64,000 nt of DNA, taken from contig NZ_JANIPJ010000021.1 of assembly GCF_024623455.1 (NCBI RefSeq), forward strand, positions 62,001 to 126,000, in the 5' to 3' direction. Source of the stretch: Paenibacillus soyae. GTDB lineage: Bacteria; Bacillota; Bacilli; Paenibacillales; Paenibacillaceae. Shown one piece after another: positions 16,197-24,634 of the stretch. Under the pieces are notes generated by a model. It was given only the letters and a program-made list of their open reading frames with translations, was not told where the DNA came from and ran no database searches. Numbering within the stretch: position 1 is the first letter of the stretch; each line of letters opens with the position of its first letter. The translations under genes were made by a program, and so were the position numbers.

Positions 16197-19100
16197 CTAT
16201 CCCGTCTGCTTCAAAATACTCACGATCAGCTGTCCCGATTGCACCGCTTCGCCAGGTCCGACGAATACGGAGCCGACTACCCCGTCGCATGGCGCCTGCT
16301 GCGCGAATTCCATCTTCATGCTCTCCTGAATGAGCAGCGTATCGCCCTTCCGGACGCGCTGTCCCGCGGAGGCGACGACCTTCCATACGCTGCCCGGCAT
16401 ATTGCTTCTCACCGCAACCGCATCCGCCGGCAGCTCCTCCTCTTCGGCAGGCGGAGCGGCATCCTGCTCGGATACGTATTCCGCCAGGCCAAGCTTCTTC
16501 CAGTTGTCGCGCTCCTCTTGGAATGCCGCTTGCTGCGTGGACCGGAACGCCGAAGCGCTGTCCTCGATGGAATCCAGGAATTGCAGGTATTCGCCGAGGT
16601 CGAACTCCGTCTTGACGATATCCGCTTCGAACCGGCCGCGCAGGAAGTCCTCCCGCATCGTCAGCAGCTCCTCGGCGGATACCGGATAGAACCGGATTTG
16701 GTCGAAGAAGCGCAGCAGCCACGGCTGACCCGGCTTGAAGCTCGCCGTCGGGCGAAGCTTGTTCCACATCTGCACCGTGCGGCCGACGAATTGATACCCG
16801 CCCGGCCCTTCCATGCCGTAGACGCACATGTACGCGCCGCCGATGCCGACGGCATTCTCCGGGGTCCACGTCCGCGCCGGGTTATATTTGGTCGTAACCA
16901 GACGATGGCGCGGATCGGTCGGCGTCGCGACCGGCGCGCCGAGATAGACGTCGCCAAGTCCGAGAACCAGGTAATTGGCGTCGAAGACGATGCGCTTTAC
17001 ATCCTCTATGCTATCCAACCCGTTGACCCGGCGGATGAATTCGATATTGCTTGGGCACCACGGGGCATCCGGACGCACGTTCTGCTGATAGCGGTCGATC
17101 GCCTCCCTCGTGGCGGGATCGTCCCAGGAGAGCGGCAGGTTCACGATGCGGGACGGCACCCGGATCGATTCCAGCGGCGGCAGCTTCGCGTCTATGTCAG
17201 CGATGCGCCGGCAAGCCTCGCGAACCGTCATCCGCGCCGGATCAATATGGATCTGCAGCGAACGAATGCCCGGCGTCAGATCAAGAACGGGCAGACTTCC
17301 GTCCTCCCGGATGGCCGACATGAGCGCGTGCGCCTGGAAGCGCAGCTTAAGGTCCAGCTCCATCGGGCCGTATTCGACCAGCACGTATTGATCGCCGCAG
17401 CAGCGTATCGTCATTGGGAAGGCGCGGCCTTCCGTCTCCCGGACCAGCACCGGATAATCGGTACGGAAGTCGGCCGCCGTCAATGCCGGCAGCTGCGAGC
17501 GCGTCAATTCCTTCCGCTCGCCCCGGCCGATCGCGTCGAGATAACGTTCCATCTCCGCCCGCTGCGCGTCCGCTTCCTCCAGCGTCAGGAGCTGGAACTT
17601 GATTTTGTCGCCCGGATGCAGCTGTCCCAGCTTCCATAGCTCGGCCGTCGCCGTCGTCGCCGGACAGACGAAGCCGCCTAGACTCGGGCCATCCGGTCCA
17701 AGCAGAATCGGCATGTCGCCCGTCAGATCGAGCGTACCAACCGCGTATGCATTGTCATGCAGGTTGGAGGGGTGCAGTCCCGCTTCGCCCCCATCCTCCC
17801 GCGCCCACAGCGGCGCCGGACCCTTAAGGCGCACGCCCGTCCGGGAGCTGTTGAAGTGGACCTCCCACTCGGTTTCCGTCAACTGAGGCAGGTAGCCCGG
17901 TAGCAGAAACTCTTCCGTGCAGTGCGGACCCGGGACAACGCCGATCGTCCATGTTTTCGTCATGGCCGGCCGGCTGGAGAGCTCCAGCTCCTCCAATGCC
18001 GAGGCCGAGGCCGCGCTTACGCCCGCTCCCGCGCCGGAATTCCGCTTCACCTGCAGCACATCGCCCGTCCGAATCGCCCTTCCGCCGTGGCCGCCGAAGC
18101 CGCCAAGCGTGAACGTCGAAGAGCTGCCGAGAATATGCGGCATGTCGAGACCGCCGGCTACGAGCAGGTAAGCCCGCATGCCCAGCTTCGCTTCCCCGAA
18201 TTCCAGCACTTGGCCGCGCTTGCCGCGAACCGCTTGATACATCGGAATCGGCTCGCCGTCAAGCACCGGCTCCATATCGGCGCCGGTTACGCAGAGCGTC
18301 AGGTCGCAGCGCAGCCGGTAGGAGCCGCCGCGAAGCGTAAGCTCCAGCCCCGGCGCGTCGTCGTCGTTGCCGAGCAGCTTGTTGCCGATGCGGAACGACA
18401 GCGTATCCATCGGTCCGCATGGCGGGACGCCGACGTCCCAATAGCCGACGCGGCCCGGGTAGTCCTGCACCGTCGTCTGCACGCCGCCGTCCAGCACCTC
18501 GATTGCCCGTTCCTCCGGCCGGAAGGCGCCTAGCATGCGCGTGTAGACGTTGCCGGAAACGCAGTCCTCCTGCGACAGCAGCTCCTCCACATATTGCAGG
18601 TTCGTCGTCAGGCCATAGAAACGCGTCTCCGACAGCGCCGCCGCCAGCTTGCGTAGCGCGTCCCCGCGGTTCTCGCCATGCACGATAACCTTCGCGAGCA
18701 TGGGGTCGTACAGCGTGGTAACGGTAAGTCCGTCCTTCACCCAAGTTTCGTTGCGGGCCTCCGCGGAGAAGACCGCCTGGTCGAGCTGCCCCGCGCTCGG
18801 CCGGAAATCCTGCAAGCAGTCCTCGGCGTAAATACGCGCCTGAATGCTATGGCCTTGCGGCTGCGGCACAAGCGCTTCCAGACCGGTCAGTTCGTCCGCC
18901 GCCTCGCGCACCATCCACTCCACGAGATCGACGCCGAGCACTTCCTCGGTTACGCCATGCTCGACCTGCAGACGGGTGTTCACCTCGAGGAAATAATATT
19001 CGCACGTGGACGGATCGTACAGGTACTCGACCGTGCCCGCGCTGCGGTAGCCCGTCTCAGCCGCCAGCCTGCGCGCGGATTCGAGCATGCTCGCGCGAAC

Positions 19101-19847
19101 TTCGGCAGGCAGATTCGGCGCCGGCGTCTCCTCGATCACCTTCTGGTTGCGCCGCTGTATGGAGCAGTCCCGCTCCCCAAGCGCGACAACCTCGCCGAAC
19201 CGGTTGCCGAAGATTTGCACCTCGACGTGGCGGGCCCGGGCGATATATTTCTCAAGGAACAGCCCGCCGTTGCGGAAGTTCGTCTCGGCAAGGTGCCGGA
19301 CGCCCTCGAACGCCGCCAGCAGCGCCGCTTCGTCCTCGCATACGCGCATGCCGATGCCGCCTCCGCCCGCGGTGCTCTTCAGAATGACCGGGTAGCCGAT
19401 TCGCTTCGCCTCGGAAGCCGCGTCCTCCGCCCGGGCGATAAGCCCCGTGCCCGGCAGCATCGGCACGCCGGCGCGCTCCGCCGCTTCCCGCGCGGAATGC
19501 TTCAGCCCGAACGTCTCCATCTGCTCCGGCGTCGGCCCGATAAACGCAATGCCGCGCTCCCGGCACGCTCTTGCGAAGGACGCATTCTCGCTAAGGAAGC
19601 CGTAGCCCGGATGAATGGCCTGCGCCCCCGTCTCGGCCGCCGTCCGAAGGATCAGCTCCGCGTCGAGATAGCTTTCTTTGGCCGGGCCGTCCCCGATCAG
19701 CACCGCTTCGTCGGCCTGATCCACATGGAGGCTGTCTTGGTCGGCCTTTGTATACACGGCCACGGACGAGATGCCCATCTTGCGGAGCGTCCGCTCGATG
19801 CGGACCGCGATGGCGCCTCGGTTGGCGATTAATATTTTGTCGAACAT
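16197..19847 (-). CDS. Biotin-dependent guanidine (urea) carboxylase
   Basis: About 1216 residues; ATG at 19847 with GGAGAG 9 nt upstream (TTG at 19853 is an alternative). Domain order: biotin carboxylase (about 1-450; KILIANRGAIAVRI, STAGGGGIGMR, FLEVNTRLQVEHGVTE), KipA/AHS2-like and KipI/AHS1-like carboxyltransferase domains (about 470-1030), and a C-terminal biotinyl domain with the target lysine in ESMKMEF. This is the full urea-carboxylase architecture. Because the operon begins with a guanidine-I riboswitch and encodes DUF1989 deiminases, guanidine is the likelier substrate, as shown for homologous operons. The discriminating active-site residue cannot be confirmed here. Confidence 0.92.
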   Translation of the reverse strand: MFDKILIANRGAIAVRIERTLRKMGISSVAVYTKADQDSLHVDQADEAVLIGDGPAKESYLDAELILRTAAETGAQAIHPGYGFLSENASFARACRERGIAFIGPTPEQMETFGLKHSAREAAERAGVPMLPGTGLIARAEDAASEAKRIGYPVILKSTAGGGGIGMRVCEDEAALLAAFEGVRHLAETNFRNGGLFLEKYIARARHVEVQIFGNRFGEVVALGERDCSIQRRNQKVIEETPAPNLPAEVRASMLESARRLAAETGYRSAGTVEYLYDPSTCEYYFLEVNTRLQVEHGVTEEVLGVDLVEWMVREAADELTGLEALVPQPQGHSIQARIYAEDCLQDFRPSAGQLDQAVFSAEARNETWVKDGLTVTTLYDPMLAKVIVHGENRGDALRKLAAALSETRFYGLTTNLQYVEELLSQEDCVSGNVYTRMLGAFRPEERAIEVLDGGVQTTVQDYPGRVGYWDVGVPPCGPMDTLSFRIGNKLLGNDDDAPGLELTLRGGSYRLRCDLTLCVTGADMEPVLDGEPIPMYQAVRGKRGQVLEFGEAKLGMRAYLLVAGGLDMPHILGSSSTFTLGGFGGHGGRAIRTGDVLQVKRNSGAGAGVSAASASALEELELSSRPAMTKTWTIGVVPGPHCTEEFLLPGYLPQLTETEWEVHFNSSRTGVRLKGPAPLWAREDGGEAGLHPSNLHDNAYAVGTLDLTGDMPILLGPDGPSLGGFVCPATTATAELWKLGQLHPGDKIKFQLLTLEEADAQRAEMERYLDAIGRGERKELTRSQLPALTAADFRTDYPVLVRETEGRAFPMTIRCCGDQYVLVEYGPMELDLKLRFQAHALMSAIREDGSLPVLDLTPGIRSLQIHIDPARMTVREACRRIADIDAKLPPLESIRVPSRIVNLPLSWDDPATREAIDRYQQNVRPDAPWCPSNIEFIRRVNGLDSIEDVKRIVFDANYLVLGLGDVYLGAPVATPTDPRHRLVTTKYNPARTWTPENAVGIGGAYMCVYGMEGPGGYQFVGRTVQMWNKLRPTASFKPGQPWLLRFFDQIRFYPVSAEELLTMREDFLRGRFEADIVKTEFDLGEYLQFLDSIEDSASAFRSTQQAAFQEERDNWKKLGLAEYVSEQDAAPPAEEEELPADAVAVRSNMPGSVWKVVASAGQRVRKGDTLLIQESMKMEFAQQAPCDGVVGSVFVGPGEAVQSGQLIVSILKQTG

Positions 19848-19867
19848 GTGCAATCACTCTCCGTTCT

Positions 19868-20524
19868 CTATTCGTTCCAGATCAGGACCCGCACCGGGGT
19901 CGGATTGTACGCGTTGCAAGGGTTGTTGAGCTGCGGGCAGTTGCTGATCAGCGCCATCGTCCGGCATTCCGACTTCAGCTCCACGTAAGCGCCCGGCGAG
20001 GATACGCCGTCCTCGAACGTCAGCCCGCCATCCGGCGTAACCGGCACGTTCATGAAGAAGTTAATGTTCGGCGCCAAATCCCGCTTCGTATAGCGCTCCC
20101 CTTCCGGATGCTTCGCCAGCTCCAGCATGAACGTGTCTCGGCAGTTATGCATGTGCAGCTTCTCGTGGGCGTAGCGAACCGTGTTGCTCTGCGCCGAGCA
20201 GGAGCCGCCAAGCGTATCGTGCCGGCCGCACGTGTCCGCGACGATCGTCAGCAGCCTTTTGCCCGATTCCGCCAGCAGCGCCGATCCCGCCGTGAGATAA
20301 ATATTGCCCTGTCCCGTAATCGTGCGCGCGGCACTGTAATGATCCTCCGGATTATCCGCGTCATAGAACAGCGTATCCGCCGCTTGGTTGCCCTCCAGAT
20401 CGACGATTCGCAGCACCTGCCCCGGCTTCAGCTCTTGCATCCAGCCGTCGCCCGCCGCGATGACGGCATCGTAAACGGCGTTCTCGGCCAGCCGCGGACT
20501 CTCGATTCGGTTAAAAGTCGTCAT
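19868..20524 (-). CDS. Carboxyguanidine deiminase subunit (DUF1989, urea carboxylase-associated protein)
   Basis: 218 residues; ATG at 20524 with a GAAGAGGA site. DUF1989 hallmarks: AGDGWMQELKPGQVLRIVDLEG, NQAADTLFYDADNPEDHYSA, GSCSAQSN and NINFFMNVPVTPDG, with conserved His/Cys residues (HDTLGGSCS). Homologues pair as CgdA/CgdB, converting carboxyguanidine to allophanate with loss of ammonia. It is 20 bp upstream of the carboxylase gene. Which of the two subunits it is cannot be decided by eye. Confidence 0.88.
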   Translation of the reverse strand: MTTFNRIESPRLAENAVYDAVIAAGDGWMQELKPGQVLRIVDLEGNQAADTLFYDADNPEDHYSAARTITGQGNIYLTAGSALLAESGKRLLTIVADTCGRHDTLGGSCSAQSNTVRYAHEKLHMHNCRDTFMLELAKHPEGERYTKRDLAPNINFFMNVPVTPDGGLTFEDGVSSPGAYVELKSECRTMALISNCPQLNNPCNAYNPTPVRVLIWNE

Positions 20525-20543
20525 TCCTCTTCCCCCTTCATCG

Positions 20544-21281
20544 TTAAGCGTTATAAGTGCTGCGGCGCAGCGCGTAATAGCTCCAAGTATTCTCGTATGC
20601 CCGGCGGTTCTCCGGACGGAATCCATAACAATAATCGTCGGCGCCGACCGCCCCCTCCGCTTGGCTGAACTCCAGCTTAACGGGAACCGAGCCGTATTCC
20701 GTTCTCGGATCCAGCGGATTCGGCGTGTTCGACAGCACCAGCAGCACATCCATCTCCGTGCGGAGCACGACGGCAGCCCCTGCCTTGCCGTGATGCTCGT
20801 CGTAACGCAGCGCGCCGGTCGCATCGCAGCTAACCTTCGAGAACAGGTTGACGACGGGACCAAGATCCCTCGGACGAAGCCCGCAGCGCACCAGCTCGAC
20901 GGTCAAGTTCTCCTCCCCGCTGCGAAGCCATTCGTTCCTGTGCTCTTGATAGCGGGTGATGCCGTATTTCTCGTCTGTTCCCTCCCTTGTCGTATAGCCG
21001 GAGAGAGGGTCATGCCAGCCAAGGCTGTCTTCCACGATCGCCGCCAGCACCCTGCCATTATCGCTCATCAGCGTATTTCCTTTGGTCAAATGCGCCGTAT
21101 GCTGCGCCTTGAGCGTATCCGGCATGTTATACCGCTCCGTCAAGTCATCCGCGTTGTACAGGAGCAGCGATACGTTCGCCCCCGCCTCCAGCGCGGTGAA
21201 CCGGATTAGGCTGCCGCGTCCGATTACCCCCGACCATTTGCCGCCCGGGCCGACGGTCATGCTCCACTTCACGTTTTCCAT
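20544..21281 (-). CDS. Carboxyguanidine deiminase subunit (second DUF1989 protein)
   Basis: 245 residues from the ATG at 21281, 9 nt after AAGGAG; an ATG two codons upstream is too close to it. Family features: GGKWSGVIGRGSLIRFTALE, NVSLLLYNADDLTERYNMPDT, EDSLGWHDPLSGYT, GPVVNLFSKVSCDATG, and a cysteine in DYCYGF. It is the first gene after the guanidine-I riboswitch and 19 bp before the other DUF1989 gene. The pair is expected to form a heteromeric deiminase. Confidence 0.88.
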   Translation of the reverse strand: MENVKWSMTVGPGGKWSGVIGRGSLIRFTALEAGANVSLLLYNADDLTERYNMPDTLKAQHTAHLTKGNTLMSDNGRVLAAIVEDSLGWHDPLSGYTTREGTDEKYGITRYQEHRNEWLRSGEENLTVELVRCGLRPRDLGPVVNLFSKVSCDATGALRYDEHHGKAGAAVVLRTEMDVLLVLSNTPNPLDPRTEYGSVPVKLEFSQAEGAVGADDYCYGFRPENRRAYENTWSYYALRRSTYNA

Positions 21282-21317
21282 TGGCATTCTCTCCTTCTGC
21301 TTGCGTTTTGGGGGAAA

Positions 21318-21452
21318 CAAAAAGGGAGATACCCCAAGACATGACGTCTTGTTGATATCTCCCAGGCTTTTATCCTTCCGTGTCGCTCCCATGCGGGAAC
21401 GGTTTACTCTCGGACCAGTCCCGGCGCTTGCCGCCGGCGGAACCCTAGTAAA
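21318..21452 (-). promoter_or_regulatory. Guanidine-I (ykkC) riboswitch with terminator, catabolic operon
   Basis: Minus-strand RNA contains the conserved ykkC blocks in order: CUAGGGUUCCG, CUGGUCCGAGAG, ACACGG, then GGAUAAAAGCCUGGGAGA. The last block overlaps a terminator stem (GGGAGAUAUC with GGUAUCUCCC) followed by UUUUUG. Guanidine binding to the aptamer should block the terminator and switch on the deiminase, carboxylase and hydrolase operon. The aptamer match is read by eye against the known consensus. Confidence 0.93.
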
Positions 21453-21484
21453 CTGAGCTATTCGGTTTTGTTTTGATGTGACTA

Positions 21485-21513
21485 AAGATAACATCGATAA
21501 ATCTTATCGTCAA
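21485..21513 (-). promoter_or_regulatory. Promoter of the guanidine catabolic operon
   Basis: On the minus strand, TTGACG and TATCTT are separated by exactly 17 bp, placing the transcript start about 25 bp upstream of the guanidine-I aptamer. Confidence 0.75.
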
Positions 21514-21543
21514 TACTTTTGTTATTTTTTCTAACATAGACTC

Positions 21544-21572
21544 TTTTCAAATTCGGAATTTCATGTTATATT
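21544..21572 (+). promoter_or_regulatory. Promoter of the APC permease transcript
   Basis: TTTTCA and TATATT with a 17-bp spacer on the plus strand, about 26 bp upstream of the second guanidine-I aptamer. The -35 is weak. Confidence 0.5.
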
Positions 21573-21597
21573 ACGTTACATCGAACCGAATACACGA

Positions 21598-21730
21598 TGT
21601 CTTCTAGGGTTCCGCGGCGCTGGGCGCCGGGCTGGTCCAAGAGAAGACGCACGGCTTCCATGCCGTGTCCACGGAGGGACAAAAGCCCGGGAGAGATATC
21701 TTAGATATCCCTTCCGGGCTTTATTTTTTT
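21598..21730 (+). promoter_or_regulatory. Guanidine-I (ykkC) riboswitch with terminator, permease gene
   Basis: Plus-strand blocks: CTAGGGTTCCG, CTGGTCCAAGAG, a hairpin around CACGG...CCGTG, then ACGGAGGGACAAAAGCCCGG. An AGCCCGG/CCGGGCT terminator stem ends in a T-run at 21721-21730. It differs from its divergent partner in the CCAAGAG and GGACAAAAG positions, but the class is clear. The permease start codon follows 26 bp after the terminator. Confidence 0.92.
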
Positions 21731-21756
21731 GGATAAGAGACTGGAGGATGATGAAA

Positions 21757-23127
21757 ATGAGCACAGCAGAGACGACGCTGAAGAGAACGCTGTCGACAAG
21801 GCATATCGTTTATTTGGGGCTCGCATGGATGACGCCGATGATTTATTTCACGGTATATGGCGTTGCCTACGAGAGTGCGGGAGGAATGCTGACACAAGCT
21901 TACTTCCTTGCGTTTGTTGCGATCTTTTTTACCGCGCTGAGCTACGGGCGCATGGCAAGGACATTCCCAACCTCGGGCTCCGCGTATACGTATGTGGGCA
22001 AAAGCTTACATCCATACATGGGCTATCTTGTCGGCTGGGCTATTCTGCTGGATTATTTGTTCTCGCCGCTAATCGCCTGCTTGACGTTCGGCCTGTTCCT
22101 TCACGAGCAATTCCCTTCGGTTCCGCTGTGGGTATGGGTCGTCGGGCTGAACGCCGTGCTGGCCGCCATCAACATTCTGGGCGTCAGCGTATCCGCTCTG
22201 CTCAGCAAGTGGTTCGTCTGGATCCAGATGGCCTTCATCGCCGTCTTCTGCTTCTTCCTCGTCAGGAACCTGTTCGCAGCCGAGGCCGAGGCCGTCTCGA
22301 GCCCCCTTCAGCCGCTCTTCCAAACCGACGTGCCGATTGCCGTCATTCTGGCGGGAGCGTCGGTCATTTGCTTCTGCTTCCTCGGCTTCGATTCCGTCAC
22401 GACCATGTCGGAGGAGACCGTCAATCCCGGCCGCACCATTCCGCGCGCCATCCTCATCATCATTACGCTGGCCAGCATCCTCTATCTCACGCCGTCTTAT
22501 CTCACACAGCTGCTGCACCCCAACATGACATTCAACAACGCGGATACGGCAGGCATGGAGGTCGTGCGCCTCGTCGGCGGATCCGGACTATCGGCGTTGT
22601 TCGTCACCGTGCTCGTGTTCGCGATTTTCACGCAGGGCCTGTCGTCCTTCACGACCGTCTCCCGTCTGCTGTACGTCTTCGGCCGCGACGCCGTTCTGCC
22701 GAAACGGGTATTCGGCGCGCTCCATCCGAAATTCCGCACGCCCGCCATCAATATCGTGATCGTCGCGGCTTTCTCCATGCTCGCCCTGGTCATTAGCCTG
22801 GACTTCGCGGTCAAATGCGTCAGCTTCGGCGCGCTTACGGCGTTCACCTTCGTTAACCTGTCCGTTATCTTCAAGCTGTACATTAAAGAGAAGAAGCGCT
22901 CCTTCAAGGATACGATCATGTATCTCATCTGTCCGCTCATCGGCGCCGGCTTCATCGGCTGGCTGCTGTCCCTGCTTGACGGCCAGGCGTTATGGCTCGG
23001 CATGTCCTGGCTCGCGCTCGGCGTCGTATACTACTTCTTCCGCTACCGCATCCAGCCGCTGTTCACGGCGTCGAAGAACAAGAGCCTGTCCGGCCCGTTG
23101 GCCGAGGATGCGCCGGCTTCGCGGTAG
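21757..23127 (+). CDS. APC superfamily amino acid/amine permease under guanidine riboswitch
   Basis: 456 residues; ATG at 21757 lies 9 nt after GGAGG, whereas ATG 21748 abuts it. Twelve hydrophobic segments are visible. The helix-1 region YLGLAWMTPMIYFTVYGVAYESAGG and the conserved FDSVTTMSEETVNPGRTIPRAI loop fit the APC family. Its own guanidine-I riboswitch and divergence from the carboxylase operon suggest import (or export) of guanidine or a guanidinium compound. The substrate direction is inference. Confidence 0.88.
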   Translation: MSTAETTLKRTLSTRHIVYLGLAWMTPMIYFTVYGVAYESAGGMLTQAYFLAFVAIFFTALSYGRMARTFPTSGSAYTYVGKSLHPYMGYLVGWAILLDYLFSPLIACLTFGLFLHEQFPSVPLWVWVVGLNAVLAAINILGVSVSALLSKWFVWIQMAFIAVFCFFLVRNLFAAEAEAVSSPLQPLFQTDVPIAVILAGASVICFCFLGFDSVTTMSEETVNPGRTIPRAILIIITLASILYLTPSYLTQLLHPNMTFNNADTAGMEVVRLVGGSGLSALFVTVLVFAIFTQGLSSFTTVSRLLYVFGRDAVLPKRVFGALHPKFRTPAINIVIVAAFSMLALVISLDFAVKCVSFGALTAFTFVNLSVIFKLYIKEKKRSFKDTIMYLICPLIGAGFIGWLLSLLDGQALWLGMSWLALGVVYYFFRYRIQPLFTASKNKSLSGPLAEDAPASR

Positions 23128-23406
23128 CGACTACACCCTTATTCACTACTTCTAAGCCGGCTTTTGGGAATAGAGGGGATTATACCGTTATTGCTGCTTC
23201 TAGAATGGCCTTTGAAAATAACGGCGATTGTACCCCTATTCTCTCACTCTAAGCCTACTATTGAGGAAATAGCGGCGATTGTACCTTTATTACTGGAGGT
23301 TTGGCGGATATCGGGTGTTTTGGTTCAGAATAAGGGTAGTATGTCCGCTATTTTTATGTCGGTGCTTGTTTCATAGGAAATAGAGGTACTTTTCTACCTT
23401 ATTCGG
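23125..23406. repeat. Palindromic-unit array, family A, expanded copy 3
   Basis: Units start near 23125 (degenerate), 23168, 23215, 23266, 23329 and 23378. The first four read forward (AATAACGGCGATTGTACC then CCTATT in the third). The fifth and sixth read reversed (AATAAGGG...CCGCTATT; AATAGAGG...CCTTATT). The central step of 63 bp is the longest. The first unit includes the TAG stop codon of the permease gene. No gene is visible in 23128-23605. Confidence 0.75.
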
Positions 23407-23482
23407 GGCCATTAACAGGCGAACAGGCAGAATGGCGGCAAGTGGCTGCAAATGTCCTTTCCTATGCGCTTGGGTATCGAAT

Positions 23483-23523
23483 AAGGGGATGATGGGCGGC
23501 CCTCCAGCCCCCATCATCCCCTT
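23483..23523. terminator. Inverted repeat between convergent genes, likely terminator
   Basis: GGGGATGATGGG pairs perfectly with CCCATCATCCCC around a GC-rich loop. It lies between the permease and YceI genes, which converge. There is no good T-run on the plus side, and only CTTATT on the minus side. Confidence 0.6.
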
Positions 23524-23605
23524 CCAGTCACTCGCTACTATCGATAAATGAGACATGACCTATGTAGTTCTCCGCAGTCTGACGACTCATAACTCCAACC
23601 CCAAT

Positions 23606-24334
23606 TTACGCCTTCGCCAGCACCAGCTCGAGCTGCACGGACAGATCGTTTTCGGTTTCGAGCACGATCGTGTGCGGGCTCGTCATGCCGAAATCGGCGA
23701 ACGTGACCTTGGTCGTGCCGGACAGCAGCAGCTGGCCGCCTTGGTACATCGCGTTCGATTCAAAAGTTACGTCCTTATCGATCCCCTTCACCGTCATCGT
23801 GCCTTCGATCGTGATCGGCACCGCCGCCCCTTCCGTCCATTCCGTCGGCACTCCGCTGATCGATTTCGCCGCGAACGTTGCTTGCGGGAATTGATCCACC
23901 GCCAGGAAATCGGCTCCCTTCACGTGGCCGTCCCGCTGTCCATTGCCGGAGTCCAGCGCGGTCATGTCGAGCACGCCCTCGCCGGTCATGGCCGAAGCGT
24001 CGCCTAGATCCACGTTCCACGAGCCCGTAACGGCTTCGTTGACGAAATTGACCGTTTCCTTTGACGTCGTAACCGACCAATATACTTTGGAGCCCGACGC
24101 GATATTCCACGCCCCGTTCAGCTGGTCCGCCGTAACGGCCGCGGTGGCCGGGGCATTCTCCGCTCCTTCGGTCGTCCCCGACTCGTTCGCCGGCGCGGAC
24201 GCCTGAGGCGTTGCCATAACCGATTCCACTTCGACGTTATTACCCAAGTAATTATTCATAGCTGCATAAGCTCCCGCCCCGCCAAGCACGACTACCGCGA
24301 TGGCGGCGGACACGATGATCGTTTTCTTTTTCAT
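23606..24334 (-). CDS. YceI family exported lipid-binding-like protein
   Basis: 242 residues; ATG at 24334 with GAGGAGG upstream. An N-terminal membrane segment (residues 4-25) is followed by a Ser/Thr/Ala/Pro-rich linker. The YceI lipocalin-like domain spans about 70-242 (NGAWNIASGSKVYWSVTTS, FLAVDQFPQATFAAKSISG, GTMTVKGIDKDVTFES, FGMTSPHTI). The family binds isoprenoid-like ligands in other bacteria. It is divergent from a two-component system at 24635 and may be its target. Confidence 0.88.
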   Translation of the reverse strand: MKKKTIIVSAAIAVVVLGGAGAYAAMNNYLGNNVEVESVMATPQASAPANESGTTEGAENAPATAAVTADQLNGAWNIASGSKVYWSVTTSKETVNFVNEAVTGSWNVDLGDASAMTGEGVLDMTALDSGNGQRDGHVKGADFLAVDQFPQATFAAKSISGVPTEWTEGAAVPITIEGTMTVKGIDKDVTFESNAMYQGGQLLLSGTTKVTFADFGMTSPHTIVLETENDLSVQLELVLAKA

Positions 24335-24350
24335 TATTTCCCTCCTCAAG

Positions 24351-24444
24351 TTTTGTGGAACGCAGTGGAGCAAAACGGCTTCGGAAGCATCCGCTTTGTT
24401 TTGTGGAACGCAGTGAAAAAACCGCTTCGGAAGCATCCGCTTTG
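24351..24444. repeat. Tandem duplication of a 46-48-bp element upstream of YceI gene
   Basis: Two direct copies (24351-24398 and 24399-24444) share TTTTGTGGAACGCAGTG and CGCTTCGGAAGCATCCGC-like parts. Each contains the small inverted repeat GCTTCGGAAGC. They sit just upstream of the YceI ribosome-binding site, inside its leader. Confidence 0.75.
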
Positions 24445-24634
24445 TCATAAAAACCACTCCAAATGCGTTCGCTTCTCTACGCGGAGATCATCCGCTGCAC
24501 CCAGTATACCTGTCCAATGTGTCGAGCAGATGTCGGCAGACGCGAGAAAAAAATAAACCCGAACAGGCATTGCCGCCCATGCCCGGGGTTGCTACAATGG
24601 GAGCAACATTGACCTGGAAAGGAGCGTCTGCCGC

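Noticed and set aside
23164..23376. Short frames inside the array (70 and 86 residues, NNGDC-type repeats)
   Set aside because: These are translations of the palindromic units; the same residues appear in other arrays in other frames, and no start signal is present.
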